Part shown: piece by piece, positions 24,691-32,837 of the stretch
Numbering within the stretch: the stretch's first letter is position 1
Layout: every line of letters starts with the position of its first letter
Assembly (NCBI GenBank): GCA_947258465.1
Contig: CAMYIQ010000006.1
Location: forward strand, 1 to 36,691
Length of the DNA: 36,691 nt
From: an uncultured Erythrobacter sp.
GTDB taxonomy: Bacteria > Pseudomonadota > Alphaproteobacteria > Sphingomonadales > Sphingomonadaceae
Direction: 5' to 3'
Program-made: the position numbers and the translations under genes
The notes under the pieces: generated by a model
What the model saw: the letters and a program-made list of their open reading frames with translations, nothing else
Told to the model about the DNA's origin: nothing
Databases searched by the model: none

Positions 24691-25980
24691 ATGGCAAATG
24701 TGACCGTAATCGGTGCCCAGTGGGGCGATGAGGGCAAGGGCAAGATCGTCGACTGGCTCGCCAGCCGGGCAGACGCCGTCGTGCGCTTCCAGGGCGGGCA
24801 CAATGCCGGCCACACGCTCGTCGTCGGCGACAAGACCTACAAGCTTTCTCTGCTGCCGAGCGGCATTGTCACCGGCACGTTGAGCATTGTCGGCAACGGA
24901 GTCGTGCTCGATCCCTGGCATCTCAAGGCCGAGGTCGAGAAACTCGAGGGCCAGGGCGTCGAGATCAATCCCGACAATTTCGCGATTGCCGACAATTGTC
25001 CGCTGATCCTGCCGATTCACCGCGATCTCGACGGTCTGCGCGAAACCGCGGCCGGTTCGGGCAAGATCGGTACCACCGGGCGCGGTATCGGCCCGGCTTA
25101 CGAGGACAAGGTCGGCCGCCGCGCGATCCGCGTGTGCGATCTGGCGCATCTCGACCATCTCGAACCGCAGCTCGACCGGCTGTGCGCGCACCATGATGCG
25201 CTACGCGCGGGCTTCGATCAGCCGCCGATCGACCGCGAGGAACTGCTCGCCCAGCTACGCGAAATCGCGCCCTTCGTGCTGCAATTCGCCCAGCCGGTGT
25301 GGAAACGCCTGAAGAAGGTCCGCAAGGCCGGTGCCAAGATCCTGTTCGAGGGCGCGCAAGGCGTGCTGCTCGACATCGATCACGGCACCTATCCCTTCGT
25401 TACCAGTTCGAACACCGTCAGCGGAACCGCCGCAGCCGGTAGCGGTCTTGGACCGAACTCCACCGGCTTCGTGCTCGGCATCGTCAAAGCCTATACCACA
25501 CGCGTCGGCAGCGGACCCTTCCCGACCGAGCTCGACGATGAAATCGGCCAGGGGCTGGGGACACGCGGCCACGAGTTCGGCACCGTTACCGGACGCCAGC
25601 GCCGGGTGGGCTGGTTCGATGCCGTGCTGGTGCGCCAGACTTGCGCGATCAGCGGCGTGACCGGCATCGCGCTGACCAAGATCGACGTGCTCGACGGAAT
25701 GGACGAAGTGAAGCTCTGCACCGGCTACCGCCTGCGCGGGCAGGTCTACGATTACTTCCCCAGCCACGCCGCCGACCAGGCTGCGGTGGAGCCGATCTAC
25801 GAGACGATGGAGGGTTGGAAGGAAAGCACGGCAGGCGCGCGCAGCTATGCCGATCTGCCTGCCAATGCGGTGAAGTATATCCAGCGCGTGCAGGAACTGA
25901 TCGAAACGCCAGTGGCGCTGGTTTCCACCAGCCCCGAGCGCGACGATACGATCCTGATGCGCGATCCGTTCATGGATTGA
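24691..25980 (+). CDS. purA: adenylosuccinate synthetase PurA
   Basis: PurA joins IMP and aspartate using GTP, the first committed step from IMP to AMP. The 429-residue product carries the N-terminal signature GAQWGDEGKGKIVDWL with the catalytic Asp, GGHNAGHTLVV, the GTTGRGIGPAYEDK loop, FEGAQGVLLDIDHGTYPFVTSS, and the late TGRQRRVGWFDAV and ALTKIDVLDG segments. The start ATG 24691 has GGGGAAAAGG upstream. In relatives I expect it to sit near hisZ; here a block of six genes on both strands lies between them. Confidence 0.98.
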   Translation: MANVTVIGAQWGDEGKGKIVDWLASRADAVVRFQGGHNAGHTLVVGDKTYKLSLLPSGIVTGTLSIVGNGVVLDPWHLKAEVEKLEGQGVEINPDNFAIADNCPLILPIHRDLDGLRETAAGSGKIGTTGRGIGPAYEDKVGRRAIRVCDLAHLDHLEPQLDRLCAHHDALRAGFDQPPIDREELLAQLREIAPFVLQFAQPVWKRLKKVRKAGAKILFEGAQGVLLDIDHGTYPFVTSSNTVSGTAAAGSGLGPNSTGFVLGIVKAYTTRVGSGPFPTELDDEIGQGLGTRGHEFGTVTGRQRRVGWFDAVLVRQTCAISGVTGIALTKIDVLDGMDEVKLCTGYRLRGQVYDYFPSHAADQAAVEPIYETMEGWKESTAGARSYADLPANAVKYIQRVQELIETPVALVSTSPERDDTILMRDPFMD

Positions 25981-25986
25981 TTGCAA

Positions 25987-26523
25987 ATGCGCGGTATGGT
26001 GCATGCCATGATGCGCGGTTTCGCCCTTTCGTTAGCCAGTGCGCTTGCTGCTGCGGCGTTTGCCGCACAGCCTGCGCATGCCCAGCAGGCGCGGGCGGGA
26101 GAGCGGGCGGATTTCGTCCTCATCGACAAGTCGGAGCGCACATTGTGGGTTTATCAGGGCGGCCGGGTGATCCGCAGCTATTCGGGCCTGCAATATGGTG
26201 ACCGGCCACTGGGCCACAAACGCTTTCAGGGGGACGAGCGTACCCCGGAAGGGCGCTATACGATCACCTATGGCAATGAGCAGTCGAGCTTCTACCTCAG
26301 CCTGCATATCGACTATCCCAATGCGCAGGACAGGGCCTATGCGCGTGCCCGGGGCCGCTCGCCGGGCGGGTTGATTTTCCTCCATGGCCAGCCCAACGGC
26401 CTGCCCTTCGACGAGCGGGTTCCGGGTGACTGGACCGATGGCTGCATCGCGCTGTCGAATGCCGAGATCGCCGAGCAGTGGAGCCTGGTGCCCGACGGAA
26501 CCCCGATCGAGATCAGGCCCTAA
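25987..26523 (+). CDS. secreted L,D-transpeptidase-fold (YkuD/YafK-like) protein
   Basis: The 178-residue product has a signal peptide (about 1-33, ending AHAQ), so it should act in the periplasm, and a YkuD-fold domain. It has FVLIDKSERTLWVYQGG, a substrate His at H133 in LIFLHGQPN, and the catalytic motif T-D-G-C with C153 in WTDGCIALSN. Canonical L,D-transpeptidases have S/T-H-G-C; TDGC is typical of the YafK/DpaA-like group, which acts on lipoprotein-peptidoglycan links. The start is uncertain: ATG 25987 and ATG 25999 are both possible, neither with a strong ribosome-binding site. It begins 6 bases after purA and converges on the next gene with overlapping stops. Confidence 0.85.
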   Translation: MRGMVHAMMRGFALSLASALAAAAFAAQPAHAQQARAGERADFVLIDKSERTLWVYQGGRVIRSYSGLQYGDRPLGHKRFQGDERTPEGRYTITYGNEQSSFYLSLHIDYPNAQDRAYARARGRSPGGLIFLHGQPNGLPFDERVPGDWTDGCIALSNAEIAEQWSLVPDGTPIEIRP

Positions 26524-26894
26524 CCGCGCCGATCCTCCAGCATCGCCAATTGCACCTGCAGCCGTTTCACTTCCCGCAGGACCGTGAGCATGTTCATGCG
26601 GTTGAAAAACCATTCCTTGAGGAAGCCCTGCGCGATCAGAGCCGCGATCGTCGCGAGGCTCCACAGCACCGTCTCGCGCACGTCAGGTGCAACGAGCGCC
26701 TGATAGAGCGTGTAGATCATGGCCGCACCGAGGGCGAAGGATACCACTGCCATAAGCTTGGCCCAGCCGCCCAGCGCGCCGCCCATGGCATCGCCGATCT
26801 GTCGGAACATACCGCGATCCTCCTCCAGCCGGTCGAGAAATGCTCTGTCGTCCGCGTCGAGCGCGGTGCGGATCTGGTCGTCGATATCGGTCAT
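26520..26894 (-). CDS. small membrane protein partner of the ECF sigma factor (DUF6768-like)
   Basis: The 124-residue product has a soluble acidic N-terminus (DDQIRTALDADDRAFLDRL), two membrane spans (about 45-65 and 75-95) and a C-terminal coiled-coil helix (LREVKRLQVQLAMLED). It is encoded after the sigma factor gene with a four-base ATGA overlap (26891-26894), so the two are co-expressed. The position suggests an anti-sigma or membrane sensor role, but the fold is not a standard zinc-binding anti-sigma domain. I recall this kind of protein as DUF6768. It overlaps the convergent transpeptidase stop by four bases. Confidence 0.75.
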   Translation of the reverse strand: MTDIDDQIRTALDADDRAFLDRLEEDRGMFRQIGDAMGGALGGWAKLMAVVSFALGAAMIYTLYQALVAPDVRETVLWSLATIAALIAQGFLKEWFFNRMNMLTVLREVKRLQVQLAMLEDRRG

Positions 26895-27457
26895 AGGTCT
26901 TCTCCTGGTTTGTCTTCGCTCAGGGCCACTTTCAGCTTGCGGCGAGCGTGGAAGAGGCGAGTCTTGGCGGTGCCCAGCGGCACTTGCTGCACCTCGGCGA
27001 TCTCGGCGAGGGTGAGCCCTTCGACGAAGAACAGTTGCGCGGCGAATCGTTGATCGCTGGGTAGCGCAGCGAAGGCCTGGCGGATGGCTATCGTATCGTC
27101 CGTCGTGGCGGGCAGATTGGGTTCTTCCCCGCTTTCGGCCCTGTGCAATTTGCTCGACTGCGCCTTCCGGATATGATCCGTGCATCGCCGACGCAGGATG
27201 CCGAAGGCCCAGGGTGCAAAGCGAGTCGGATCGCGCAAGCCCTCCACCCCGCGCAGGATCGACAGCCACGTCTCCTGCACCACCCCCAGCGCCGCCTCGT
27301 CATCGGCAAGAAGCCGACGAGCGGTGCGCGCCAATCGTGGTTGCCAGCGTATGGCCAGCCTCTCCCCGGCGCGCCGGTCACCCGATTGCAACAGCGTGAC
27401 GAGCAATTCGTCGTAGAGCCGTTCCGCCGACGGCGCTTTGGCGTTCCGGCCCTTCAT
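26891..27457 (-). CDS. ECF-type RNA polymerase sigma factor
   Basis: The 188-residue product has a sigma-70 region 2 (about 20-90, with DDEAALGVVQETWLSILRGVEGLRDP and FAPWAFGILRRRCTDHIRK). A variable linker is followed by region 4 (about 115-175, with ALPSDQRFAAQLFFVEGLTLAEIAEVQQVPLGTAKTRLFHAR), the DNA-reading helix-turn-helix for a -35 element. It is a group IV sigma factor. The start ATG 27457 has only a weak ribosome-binding site. It is co-transcribed with the membrane protein downstream and divergent from a winged-helix regulator, sharing a 121-base gap. Confidence 0.92.
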   Translation of the reverse strand: MKGRNAKAPSAERLYDELLVTLLQSGDRRAGERLAIRWQPRLARTARRLLADDEAALGVVQETWLSILRGVEGLRDPTRFAPWAFGILRRRCTDHIRKAQSSKLHRAESGEEPNLPATTDDTIAIRQAFAALPSDQRFAAQLFFVEGLTLAEIAEVQQVPLGTAKTRLFHARRKLKVALSEDKPGEDL

Positions 27458-27519
27458 GATCCGATAGTCGCACCAAGAGGGCTAATGGTTCAATCGGGCG
27501 GGTGATTTTTCCTCGTTTC

Positions 27520-27549
27520 TTGACGTGATCCGTATTTGTTCTCACTATG
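27520..27549 (+). promoter_or_regulatory. possible promoter for the pseudo-receiver regulator gene
   Basis: TTGACG (27520-27525) is followed after 18 bases by ACTATG (27544-27549), and then by ATAAGGAG (27562-27569) before ATG 27579. The -35 is near consensus; the -10 is weak. The same gap must hold the sigma-factor promoter on the other strand, which I cannot place. Confidence 0.4.
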
Positions 27550-27578
27550 TTTCTCTTTCGGATAAGGAGTGCGACTCG

Positions 27579-28550
27579 ATGCAGGCCAATTTCAGCTACG
27601 AGCCGGTCAGCGATTCTTCCGGCAACCGGCTTTCGGTGACCGTACTGGCGGATCGTGATCATGTTCGCGCCGAAATGCGTGAAGATGCACTGGCGGCCGG
27701 ATTCCGCCTCCTCGAATGCTGTAGTCTGGAAGAGTATGCGCAGGGATCGCTCGCCGCGCTGGGCGATCTGGTGCTGATCGATTGCGGGCAGGCCAGTGCC
27801 GATGCGCTGGCGTTGCTTTCCCGGCTCGACATGCGCGGCGGCAAGGCGGGCGCACAAATGGTGGTTTCGACAACAATGGCCGCGCTCGACAGCGTGTTCG
27901 CCTGCTTTTCCATGTCGTCTCCGCAGATCCTCGTCGATCCCGCGAGGGCCGAACGGGTGATCGCCATTGGCCGGGTGCTGGCGCGCATTTCCAATCTGCG
28001 ATTGCGCGAAATGAGCGAGGAGGACCGGCTCATGCTTTTGCGCCTGACCGAACAGGTCGGTCGAATTGCGGAACGGCTCGAAATGCTCTCACCCGGCCAG
28101 CGCGAAGGGGGCGGGGCGTTCCGCTTCGAAGCTCCGGCCACCGCGTGGCATGGCGAGGGGCAAGACTATACGCCGGAGCATCGGGACGATGACCGTCCCC
28201 GTCTTCCCGATGCTGCCGTTATCCGGCGGTTGATCAAAGCCCGCCAGTTGCGCGCGCGCTATTTCGATGCCGACCAGTTTGCCGATCCGGCCTGGGACAT
28301 TTTGCTCGATCTGGCGGCGGCGCGGGCCGAGCGGCAACAGGTCAGCGTCACCTCGCTATGTATCGCGGCCGGCGTCCCGGCGACGACTGCACTGCGCTGG
28401 ATCGGCCAGATGGTCGATGCCGATCTTCTGGTGCGGGTCTCCGATCCGCACGACCGGCGCCGCGCCTATATCGCTCTGGCCGACAACACCGCCGATGCGA
28501 TGGCCCGCTATTTCGCCGAAGTGCGTGCCGGGGAACTGGCGGTGATCTGA
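27579..28550 (+). CDS. regulator with degenerate receiver-like N-terminus and MarR-type winged helix
   Basis: The 323-residue product begins with an alpha/beta segment (about 18-120: LSVTVLADRDHVRAEM, DLVLIDCGQASADAL) resembling a response-regulator receiver but without an obvious phosphorylation triad. A linker coiled coil follows (EEDRLMLLRLTEQVGRIAERLEML), and then a C-terminal winged helix (about 245-315) with VSVTSLCIAAGVPATTALRWI as the recognition part and DPHDRRRAYIAL as the MarR-like wing. Start ATG 27579 follows AAGGAG. It is divergent from the ECF operon, so it may regulate it. Its 3' end overlaps the convergent siroheme synthase gene by 43 bases. Confidence 0.8.
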   Translation: MQANFSYEPVSDSSGNRLSVTVLADRDHVRAEMREDALAAGFRLLECCSLEEYAQGSLAALGDLVLIDCGQASADALALLSRLDMRGGKAGAQMVVSTTMAALDSVFACFSMSSPQILVDPARAERVIAIGRVLARISNLRLREMSEEDRLMLLRLTEQVGRIAERLEMLSPGQREGGGAFRFEAPATAWHGEGQDYTPEHRDDDRPRLPDAAVIRRLIKARQLRARYFDADQFADPAWDILLDLAAARAERQQVSVTSLCIAAGVPATTALRWIGQMVDADLLVRVSDPHDRRRAYIALADNTADAMARYFAEVRAGELAVI

Positions 28551-29314
28551 TCCAGTCTCAGGATGACGGTCAGGCCGGCTTCCGGCGGCGTGGCGGGAAG
28601 CGCCTTGCGCACCGCATCGGCGCGCGCCCGGATCAGCACTTCCTCGGATATTTGCGGATCGTGCAGTACGGTATCGGCCATGCCCAGCGCGCGGGCCTGA
28701 CGCAATGTCAGCTCCTCGGGATCGTCGCTGGTCAGTGTGAAATCCAGGACTTCGCTCTGTTTGGTCGCGTTTCTCCCGGCCAGCCATTGCTGCACCGTCC
28801 CGGCTTCGGGGTTCGCGAATGGATCGAGCGCGCCCCCTTCCTGCAAAGCGGTGTCGATCGCCCGTCGCCGCGCATTGCCATCGGGGAAGCGGGCACGGAT
28901 GGCATCGCGCGCTGCTGCCAATGCCGTCGCCAGCATTCCCAGCGATTGCGGCAGGATCGCCTCCAGCCGCAGGCGCAGATGCTTGGCCAGCCCGGCCGAG
29001 GCACCGCCCGTGCTTACCGCCACCAGCACCGGATCGCGGTCGAGCACGCTCGGCAGTGTGAAATCGCACAAATCGGGCCGGTCGGCGACGTTTACCAGCA
29101 GCCCCGCGCGCTTGAGCCGCAAAGCGGCGGCCTCTGCGGCCCGGCTGTCCTCCAGCGCAACGAAAGCGATCATGGCATGATGGGCTTCGGTTTCGGGGCA
29201 GGGCAGGCCCCCGGACCGCTCCACCAGCCGGGCCTTCGCCGCGGCCATGTCGCCCGTCCCCACGACCACCACGCGTTTTCCGCGGATGCGGTGGAAGAGG
29301 GGAAGGCTATGCAT
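28508..29314 (-). CDS. siroheme synthase, NAD/ferrochelatase domain with truncated methyltransferase remnant
   Basis: The 268-residue product matches the N-terminal half of CysG (precorrin-2 dehydrogenase/sirohydrochlorin ferrochelatase): GKRVVVVGTGDMAAAKARL, LLVNVADRPDLCDFTLPSV, and VLVAVSTGGASAGLAKHLR with the catalytic region. From about residue 205 the protein continues with LTLRQARALGMADTVLHD and SEEVLIRARADA, which look like the start of the uroporphyrinogen-III methyltransferase domain. It stops soon after, so the methyltransferase (normally about 240 more residues) is absent. A separate SUMT would be needed. It is the last gene of the leftward argH-lysA operon, 12 bases from lysA. The first start, ATG 29314, is secure. 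Confidence 0.85.
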   Translation of the reverse strand: MHSLPLFHRIRGKRVVVVGTGDMAAAKARLVERSGGLPCPETEAHHAMIAFVALEDSRAAEAAALRLKRAGLLVNVADRPDLCDFTLPSVLDRDPVLVAVSTGGASAGLAKHLRLRLEAILPQSLGMLATALAAARDAIRARFPDGNARRRAIDTALQEGGALDPFANPEAGTVQQWLAGRNATKQSEVLDFTLTSDDPEELTLRQARALGMADTVLHDPQISEEVLIRARADAVRKALPATPPEAGLTVILRLDQITASSPARTSAK

Positions 29315-29326
29315 GACGCCCGCGCA

Positions 29327-30589
29327 TCAGCCGAGCCATTCCGGAACGCGCTCTGCGTCCATGATCGCACCGGCCGCGATCCGGTCGGCGACCACGGCGT
29401 AGCGATCGCCGTCAACCAGCGCTTCCGCCACGAAACCGCGCGAATTGTAAGACGAGGCCATGGTCGCGCCATAAGCTCCTGCAGTGCGAAACACCGCCAG
29501 GTCTCCAGCTACCAGGGAATCGCATTCGCGGTCCATGGCAAAGGTATCGCCCGTTTCGCAGATCGGGCCGACGATATGCGCGGTCATTTTCTCGCCTGTG
29601 GGCTCCACCGCTTCGAAATCGTGCCAGGCGCCGTACATGGCGGGGCGCGCAAGGTCGTTCATGGCCGCATCGACGACAACGAAAGGAGGCCCGTTTCCAC
29701 TGCGTTTCGAGCGGATCACGCGGGTTAGCAATATGCCCGCATTGCCGGCGATCACGCGGCCGGGTTCGAACATCAGGCGGACATTCCAGCCCTTGGTGAC
29801 GCGCGCCACCATCGCCCCGTAATCGGCCGGAGCGGGCAGTGTCTCGCCCGCCTTGTAGGGTACGCCAAGCCCGCCGCCGAGATCGGCGTGGGTCACCGTG
29901 CAACCCTTTTCGCGCAGTTCGGCAATCAGCGTGCCGACCTTGACGAAAGCGGTCTCCAGCGGCTCCAGCGAGGAAAGCTGACTGCCGATATGCACCGCAA
30001 TACCGCGCATATCGAGGCCGTCTTCGCCCGCCAGCCGCGCGTAGATTTCCGCCGCGCGGTCGAGCGGAACGCCAAACTTGTTCTCGCGCTTGCCGGTCGA
30101 AATCTTTTCGTGGGTGCGCGCATCGACATCGGGATTGACCCGCAGCGCACAGGCCGCGCGCTTGCCCTGCCGTGCAGCGATGGCGGAAAGTTCGTACCCT
30201 TCTTCCTCGCTCTCGATATTGAACTGGCCGATCCCTTCATCGAGACCTTGCTGCAATTCGGCATGGGTCTTGCCGACGCCCGAAAACACGATGTCTTCCG
30301 GCTTCATTCCGGCCTTGAGCGCACGGGTCAGTTCCCCGCCCGAAACCACATCCGCGCCGTAACCCTCGTTGGCGAGGATCTTGAGTACGGCGAGGTTCGG
30401 ATTGGCCTTCACCGCAAAGGCGATATGCGGATTGTCGAGGCTGGAAAGCGCTTCGCGGAACACGCGTGCGTGCCGTTCCAGCGTGGCGCGCGAATAGACA
30501 TAGACGGGGGTCCCCACTTCCTCGGCAATGCGCGGCAGGGGAACGTCTTCGGCGTACAGCACGCCGTCTCGAGGCTGGAAATGATCCAT
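29327..30589 (-). CDS. lysA: diaminopimelate decarboxylase LysA
   Basis: LysA is the PLP enzyme that decarboxylates meso-diaminopimelate to lysine. The 420-residue product shows the PLP lysine K61 in AFAVKANPNLAVLK, GADVVSGGELTRAL, VHIGSQ, the LGGGLGVPY loop, FEPGRVIAGNAG, and the C-terminal active-site segment ICETGDTFA. I chose ATG 30589 (MDHFQPRDG); an upstream in-frame start at 30607 adds six residues. It follows the small lipoprotein gene by 61 bases and precedes siroheme synthase by 12. Confidence 0.97.
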   Translation of the reverse strand: MDHFQPRDGVLYAEDVPLPRIAEEVGTPVYVYSRATLERHARVFREALSSLDNPHIAFAVKANPNLAVLKILANEGYGADVVSGGELTRALKAGMKPEDIVFSGVGKTHAELQQGLDEGIGQFNIESEEEGYELSAIAARQGKRAACALRVNPDVDARTHEKISTGKRENKFGVPLDRAAEIYARLAGEDGLDMRGIAVHIGSQLSSLEPLETAFVKVGTLIAELREKGCTVTHADLGGGLGVPYKAGETLPAPADYGAMVARVTKGWNVRLMFEPGRVIAGNAGILLTRVIRSKRSGNGPPFVVVDAAMNDLARPAMYGAWHDFEAVEPTGEKMTAHIVGPICETGDTFAMDRECDSLVAGDLAVFRTAGAYGATMASSYNSRGFVAEALVDGDRYAVVADRIAAGAIMDAERVPEWLG

Positions 30590-30650
30590 GCGCGCGCCTG
30601 TGCCCAAAGGCCGCGCCTATGTCGAGCAAGGCTTGCTTGTTATGTTGAAA

Positions 30651-30887
30651 TCACTCGGGCGGGAGGTCGAAGGGATCGTCTTCGCGTTCTTCCGATCGGG
30701 TGCGCAATTCGACATTGCGGGCGGGCGCTGCCTCGGGATCGAGCACGAGGAGCTCATCGGCATCGGGCTGCACCTCCGCGCCATAGGGAGCCGGGGGCAG
30801 GGAGGCGCCTTCGACGGGTTTCAGCGGGGCTTTTTGCCCGCAAGCGCCCAGCATCAGGGCAGCGACAAGTGTGACCCGGTAACGCAT
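30651..30887 (-). CDS. small lipoprotein, LptM (YifL)-like
   Basis: The 78-residue product has a signal peptide ending in the lipobox LGAC with the acylated cysteine at residue 16, followed by GQKAPLKP, which matches the LptM/YifL family (CGQKGPLxxP). In enterobacteria LptM stabilises the LptD-LptE outer-membrane LPS translocon. The family's usual genomic partner, lysA, is next door, as here. The rest is a Pro/Glu/Asp-rich tail. I chose ATG 30887, which shares its first base with the argH stop (TGATG); the TTG three bases upstream is less likely. Confidence 0.85.
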   Translation of the reverse strand: MRYRVTLVAALMLGACGQKAPLKPVEGASLPPAPYGAEVQPDADELLVLDPEAAPARNVELRTRSEEREDDPFDLPPE

Positions 30888-32299
30888 CAATCCTCCATCC
30901 CGAGGCGCTGCTTCGCCGCGGCAACTTGCTGCCTTACGCGAACCGGCGCGGTGCCGCCATAGGATGCGCGCGCGGCGACCGAGGCATCGACCGAAAGCGC
31001 GTCGAACACACGCTCGTCGATGCGCTTGTCGATTCCCTTGAGGTCATTGATCGTCAGTCCGTCGAGTGCGACCCCCTTCTCGTCCGCCAGCTTGACCGCC
31101 GCGCCGGTAATGTGATGCGCTTCGCGGAATGGGATATCGGCCTGACGAACCAGCCAGTCGGCGAGGTCGGTCGCGGTCGCGTGCCCCGCCTCGGCGGCCT
31201 TGCGCATGCGGGCGGTATCGAACCCGCTATCGGCCACCATGCCCGCCATGGCGGCCAGGCTCAGGTCGAGCAGGCCCGCGGCTTCGAACACCGGCGGCTT
31301 GTCGTCCTGCATGTCCTTCGAATAGGCGAGCGGCAGACCCTTCATCGTCACCATCAGCGATGTCGCGCAGCCGATCACGCGCCCGGCATGGCCGCGCACC
31401 AGCTCGGCGGCGTCGGGATTGCGTTTCTGCGGCATGATCGAACTGCCGGTCGAGAGCGTATCGGGCAGCTCGACGAAACCGAAGGGCTGGCTCGCCCAGA
31501 TGATGAATTCTTCCGCCAGCCGGCTAAGGTGGAGCGAACACTGGCTCGCCGCCATCAGGTAATCGAGCGCGAAATCGCGGTCGGATACGGCGTCGAGGCT
31601 GTTGCGCGTAGGCCGCGCAAAACCCAGCGCTTCGGCAGTCATCTCGCGGTCGAGATCGAAGCCGGTCCCGGCCAGCGCCGCCGAGCCGAGCGGACATTCG
31701 TCCATCCGTGCCAGCGCATCGGCAAAGCGTGAACGGTCGCGCATCAGCATCTCGAAATAGGCGAGCAGGTGATGGCCCAGCGTGACCGGCTGGGCGGTCT
31801 GCAAATGCGTGAAGCCGGGCATGATGCTGTCGGCATGTTCCTCCGCCCGGGCGACCAGCGCGCCAAGCACGGCGTCGATCCCGGCCACGGCGCGTTGCAT
31901 GGCGCTGCGCGTCCACATGCGGAAATCGGTTGCCACTTGGTCGTTGCGGCTGCGCGCAGTGTGAAGGCGCCCGGCGACCGGTCCGACGATTTCGGTCAAC
32001 CGCGCTTCCACGGACATGTGGATGTCTTCCAGGTCCCAGTCCTCGGGTACCCCGTCGCGTTCATATTCGGCGGCGATTTGCTGCAGGCCCTCGTCGATCG
32101 CCCGGGCATCGGCTTCGCTCACGATGCCCTGTTTGGCCAGCATGGCGACATGCGCGCGGCTGCCCGCTAGATCCTCGCGCCAGAGCGCCTTGTCGAAGGG
32201 GATCGAGGCGTTGATTTCGCGCATGATCGCGCTAGGCCCCTCGGCGAACCTGCCGCCCCACATCGAATTGGAGCCCGTCGTGTCCCGCTTGTCGTTCAC
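30887..32299 (-). CDS. argH: argininosuccinate lyase ArgH
   Basis: ArgH cleaves argininosuccinate to arginine and fumarate. The product is 470 residues if started at GTG 32299. It has MWGGRFAEG, TARSRNDQVATDFRMW, GFTHLQTAQPVTLGHHL, the fumarase/aspartase signature GSSIMPQKRNPDAAE and a C-terminal FREAHHITGAAVKLA. GTG 32299 is preferred because GAGGA lies upstream. An ATG at 32263 (MWGGRF) would also give a workable protein of 458 residues. With GTG 32299 the gene would overlap the divergent thioredoxin-like gene by 20 bases. It is the first gene of the leftward argH-lptM-lysA-siroheme synthase operon. Confidence 0.95.
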   Translation of the reverse strand: MNDKRDTTGSNSMWGGRFAEGPSAIMREINASIPFDKALWREDLAGSRAHVAMLAKQGIVSEADARAIDEGLQQIAAEYERDGVPEDWDLEDIHMSVEARLTEIVGPVAGRLHTARSRNDQVATDFRMWTRSAMQRAVAGIDAVLGALVARAEEHADSIMPGFTHLQTAQPVTLGHHLLAYFEMLMRDRSRFADALARMDECPLGSAALAGTGFDLDREMTAEALGFARPTRNSLDAVSDRDFALDYLMAASQCSLHLSRLAEEFIIWASQPFGFVELPDTLSTGSSIMPQKRNPDAAELVRGHAGRVIGCATSLMVTMKGLPLAYSKDMQDDKPPVFEAAGLLDLSLAAMAGMVADSGFDTARMRKAAEAGHATATDLADWLVRQADIPFREAHHITGAAVKLADEKGVALDGLTINDLKGIDKRIDERVFDALSVDASVAARASYGGTAPVRVRQQVAAAKQRLGMED

Positions 32300-32837
32300 G
32301 CTTGCAATTGTCCTCGGTTTTGCTGTCGCCGCTTGCGATAGGGACATGCCCGAACAGGCGCAAGAAAGCAGCGCTTCACCCGCGCCAACCGGCCGGATCG
32401 ACGCCAGCGAGGCGGGCACGCTGATGCCTGCGGCCAATGTCGCCGATCCGCAAGGGCGCATGCTCAATCTCGGCGCGTTGCAGGGCATGCCGGTACTGGT
32501 GAATCTCTGGGCCACCTGGTGCGCGCCTTGCGTCAAGGAAATGCCGTTGCTCGACGAGCTGGCAAGCGAATATGAAGGGCGGCTGCGGGTCTTGACGGTG
32601 AGCCAGGACATGCAAGGGGCAGACAAGGTCGAACCGTTCTTCGCGAAGGCCGGTTATGCCATGCTCGAACCGTGGATGGACCCGCAGAACGAGCTCGGCT
32701 TCGCCATTGGCGGCGGAATGATGCCGACCACGGTGCTTTACGATTCGGCGGGCCGGGAAATCTGGCGCGTGCAGGGTGACTATGATTGGTCGTCCGAGGA
32801 AGCGCGCGCGGCCATCGACGCGGCTATCGCCGAATAA
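32280..32837 (+). CDS. thioredoxin-like (TlpA/ResA-type) lipoprotein
   Basis: The 185-residue product begins with a signal peptide ending in the lipobox VAAC with C19, so it should be membrane-anchored and face the periplasm. It contains a thioredoxin fold with the redox motif W-C-A-P-C (C81 and C84) in VNLWATWCAPCVKEMPLL, and the cis-proline region GGMMPTTVLY. Members supply reductant for cytochrome c maturation or other periplasmic thiols. Start GTG 32280 has GGAG upstream. It is divergent from argH, and its 3' end overlaps the convergent FAD monooxygenase by 58 bases. Confidence 0.88.
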   Translation: MSRLSFTLAIVLGFAVAACDRDMPEQAQESSASPAPTGRIDASEAGTLMPAANVADPQGRMLNLGALQGMPVLVNLWATWCAPCVKEMPLLDELASEYEGRLRVLTVSQDMQGADKVEPFFAKAGYAMLEPWMDPQNELGFAIGGGMMPTTVLYDSAGREIWRVQGDYDWSSEEARAAIDAAIAE

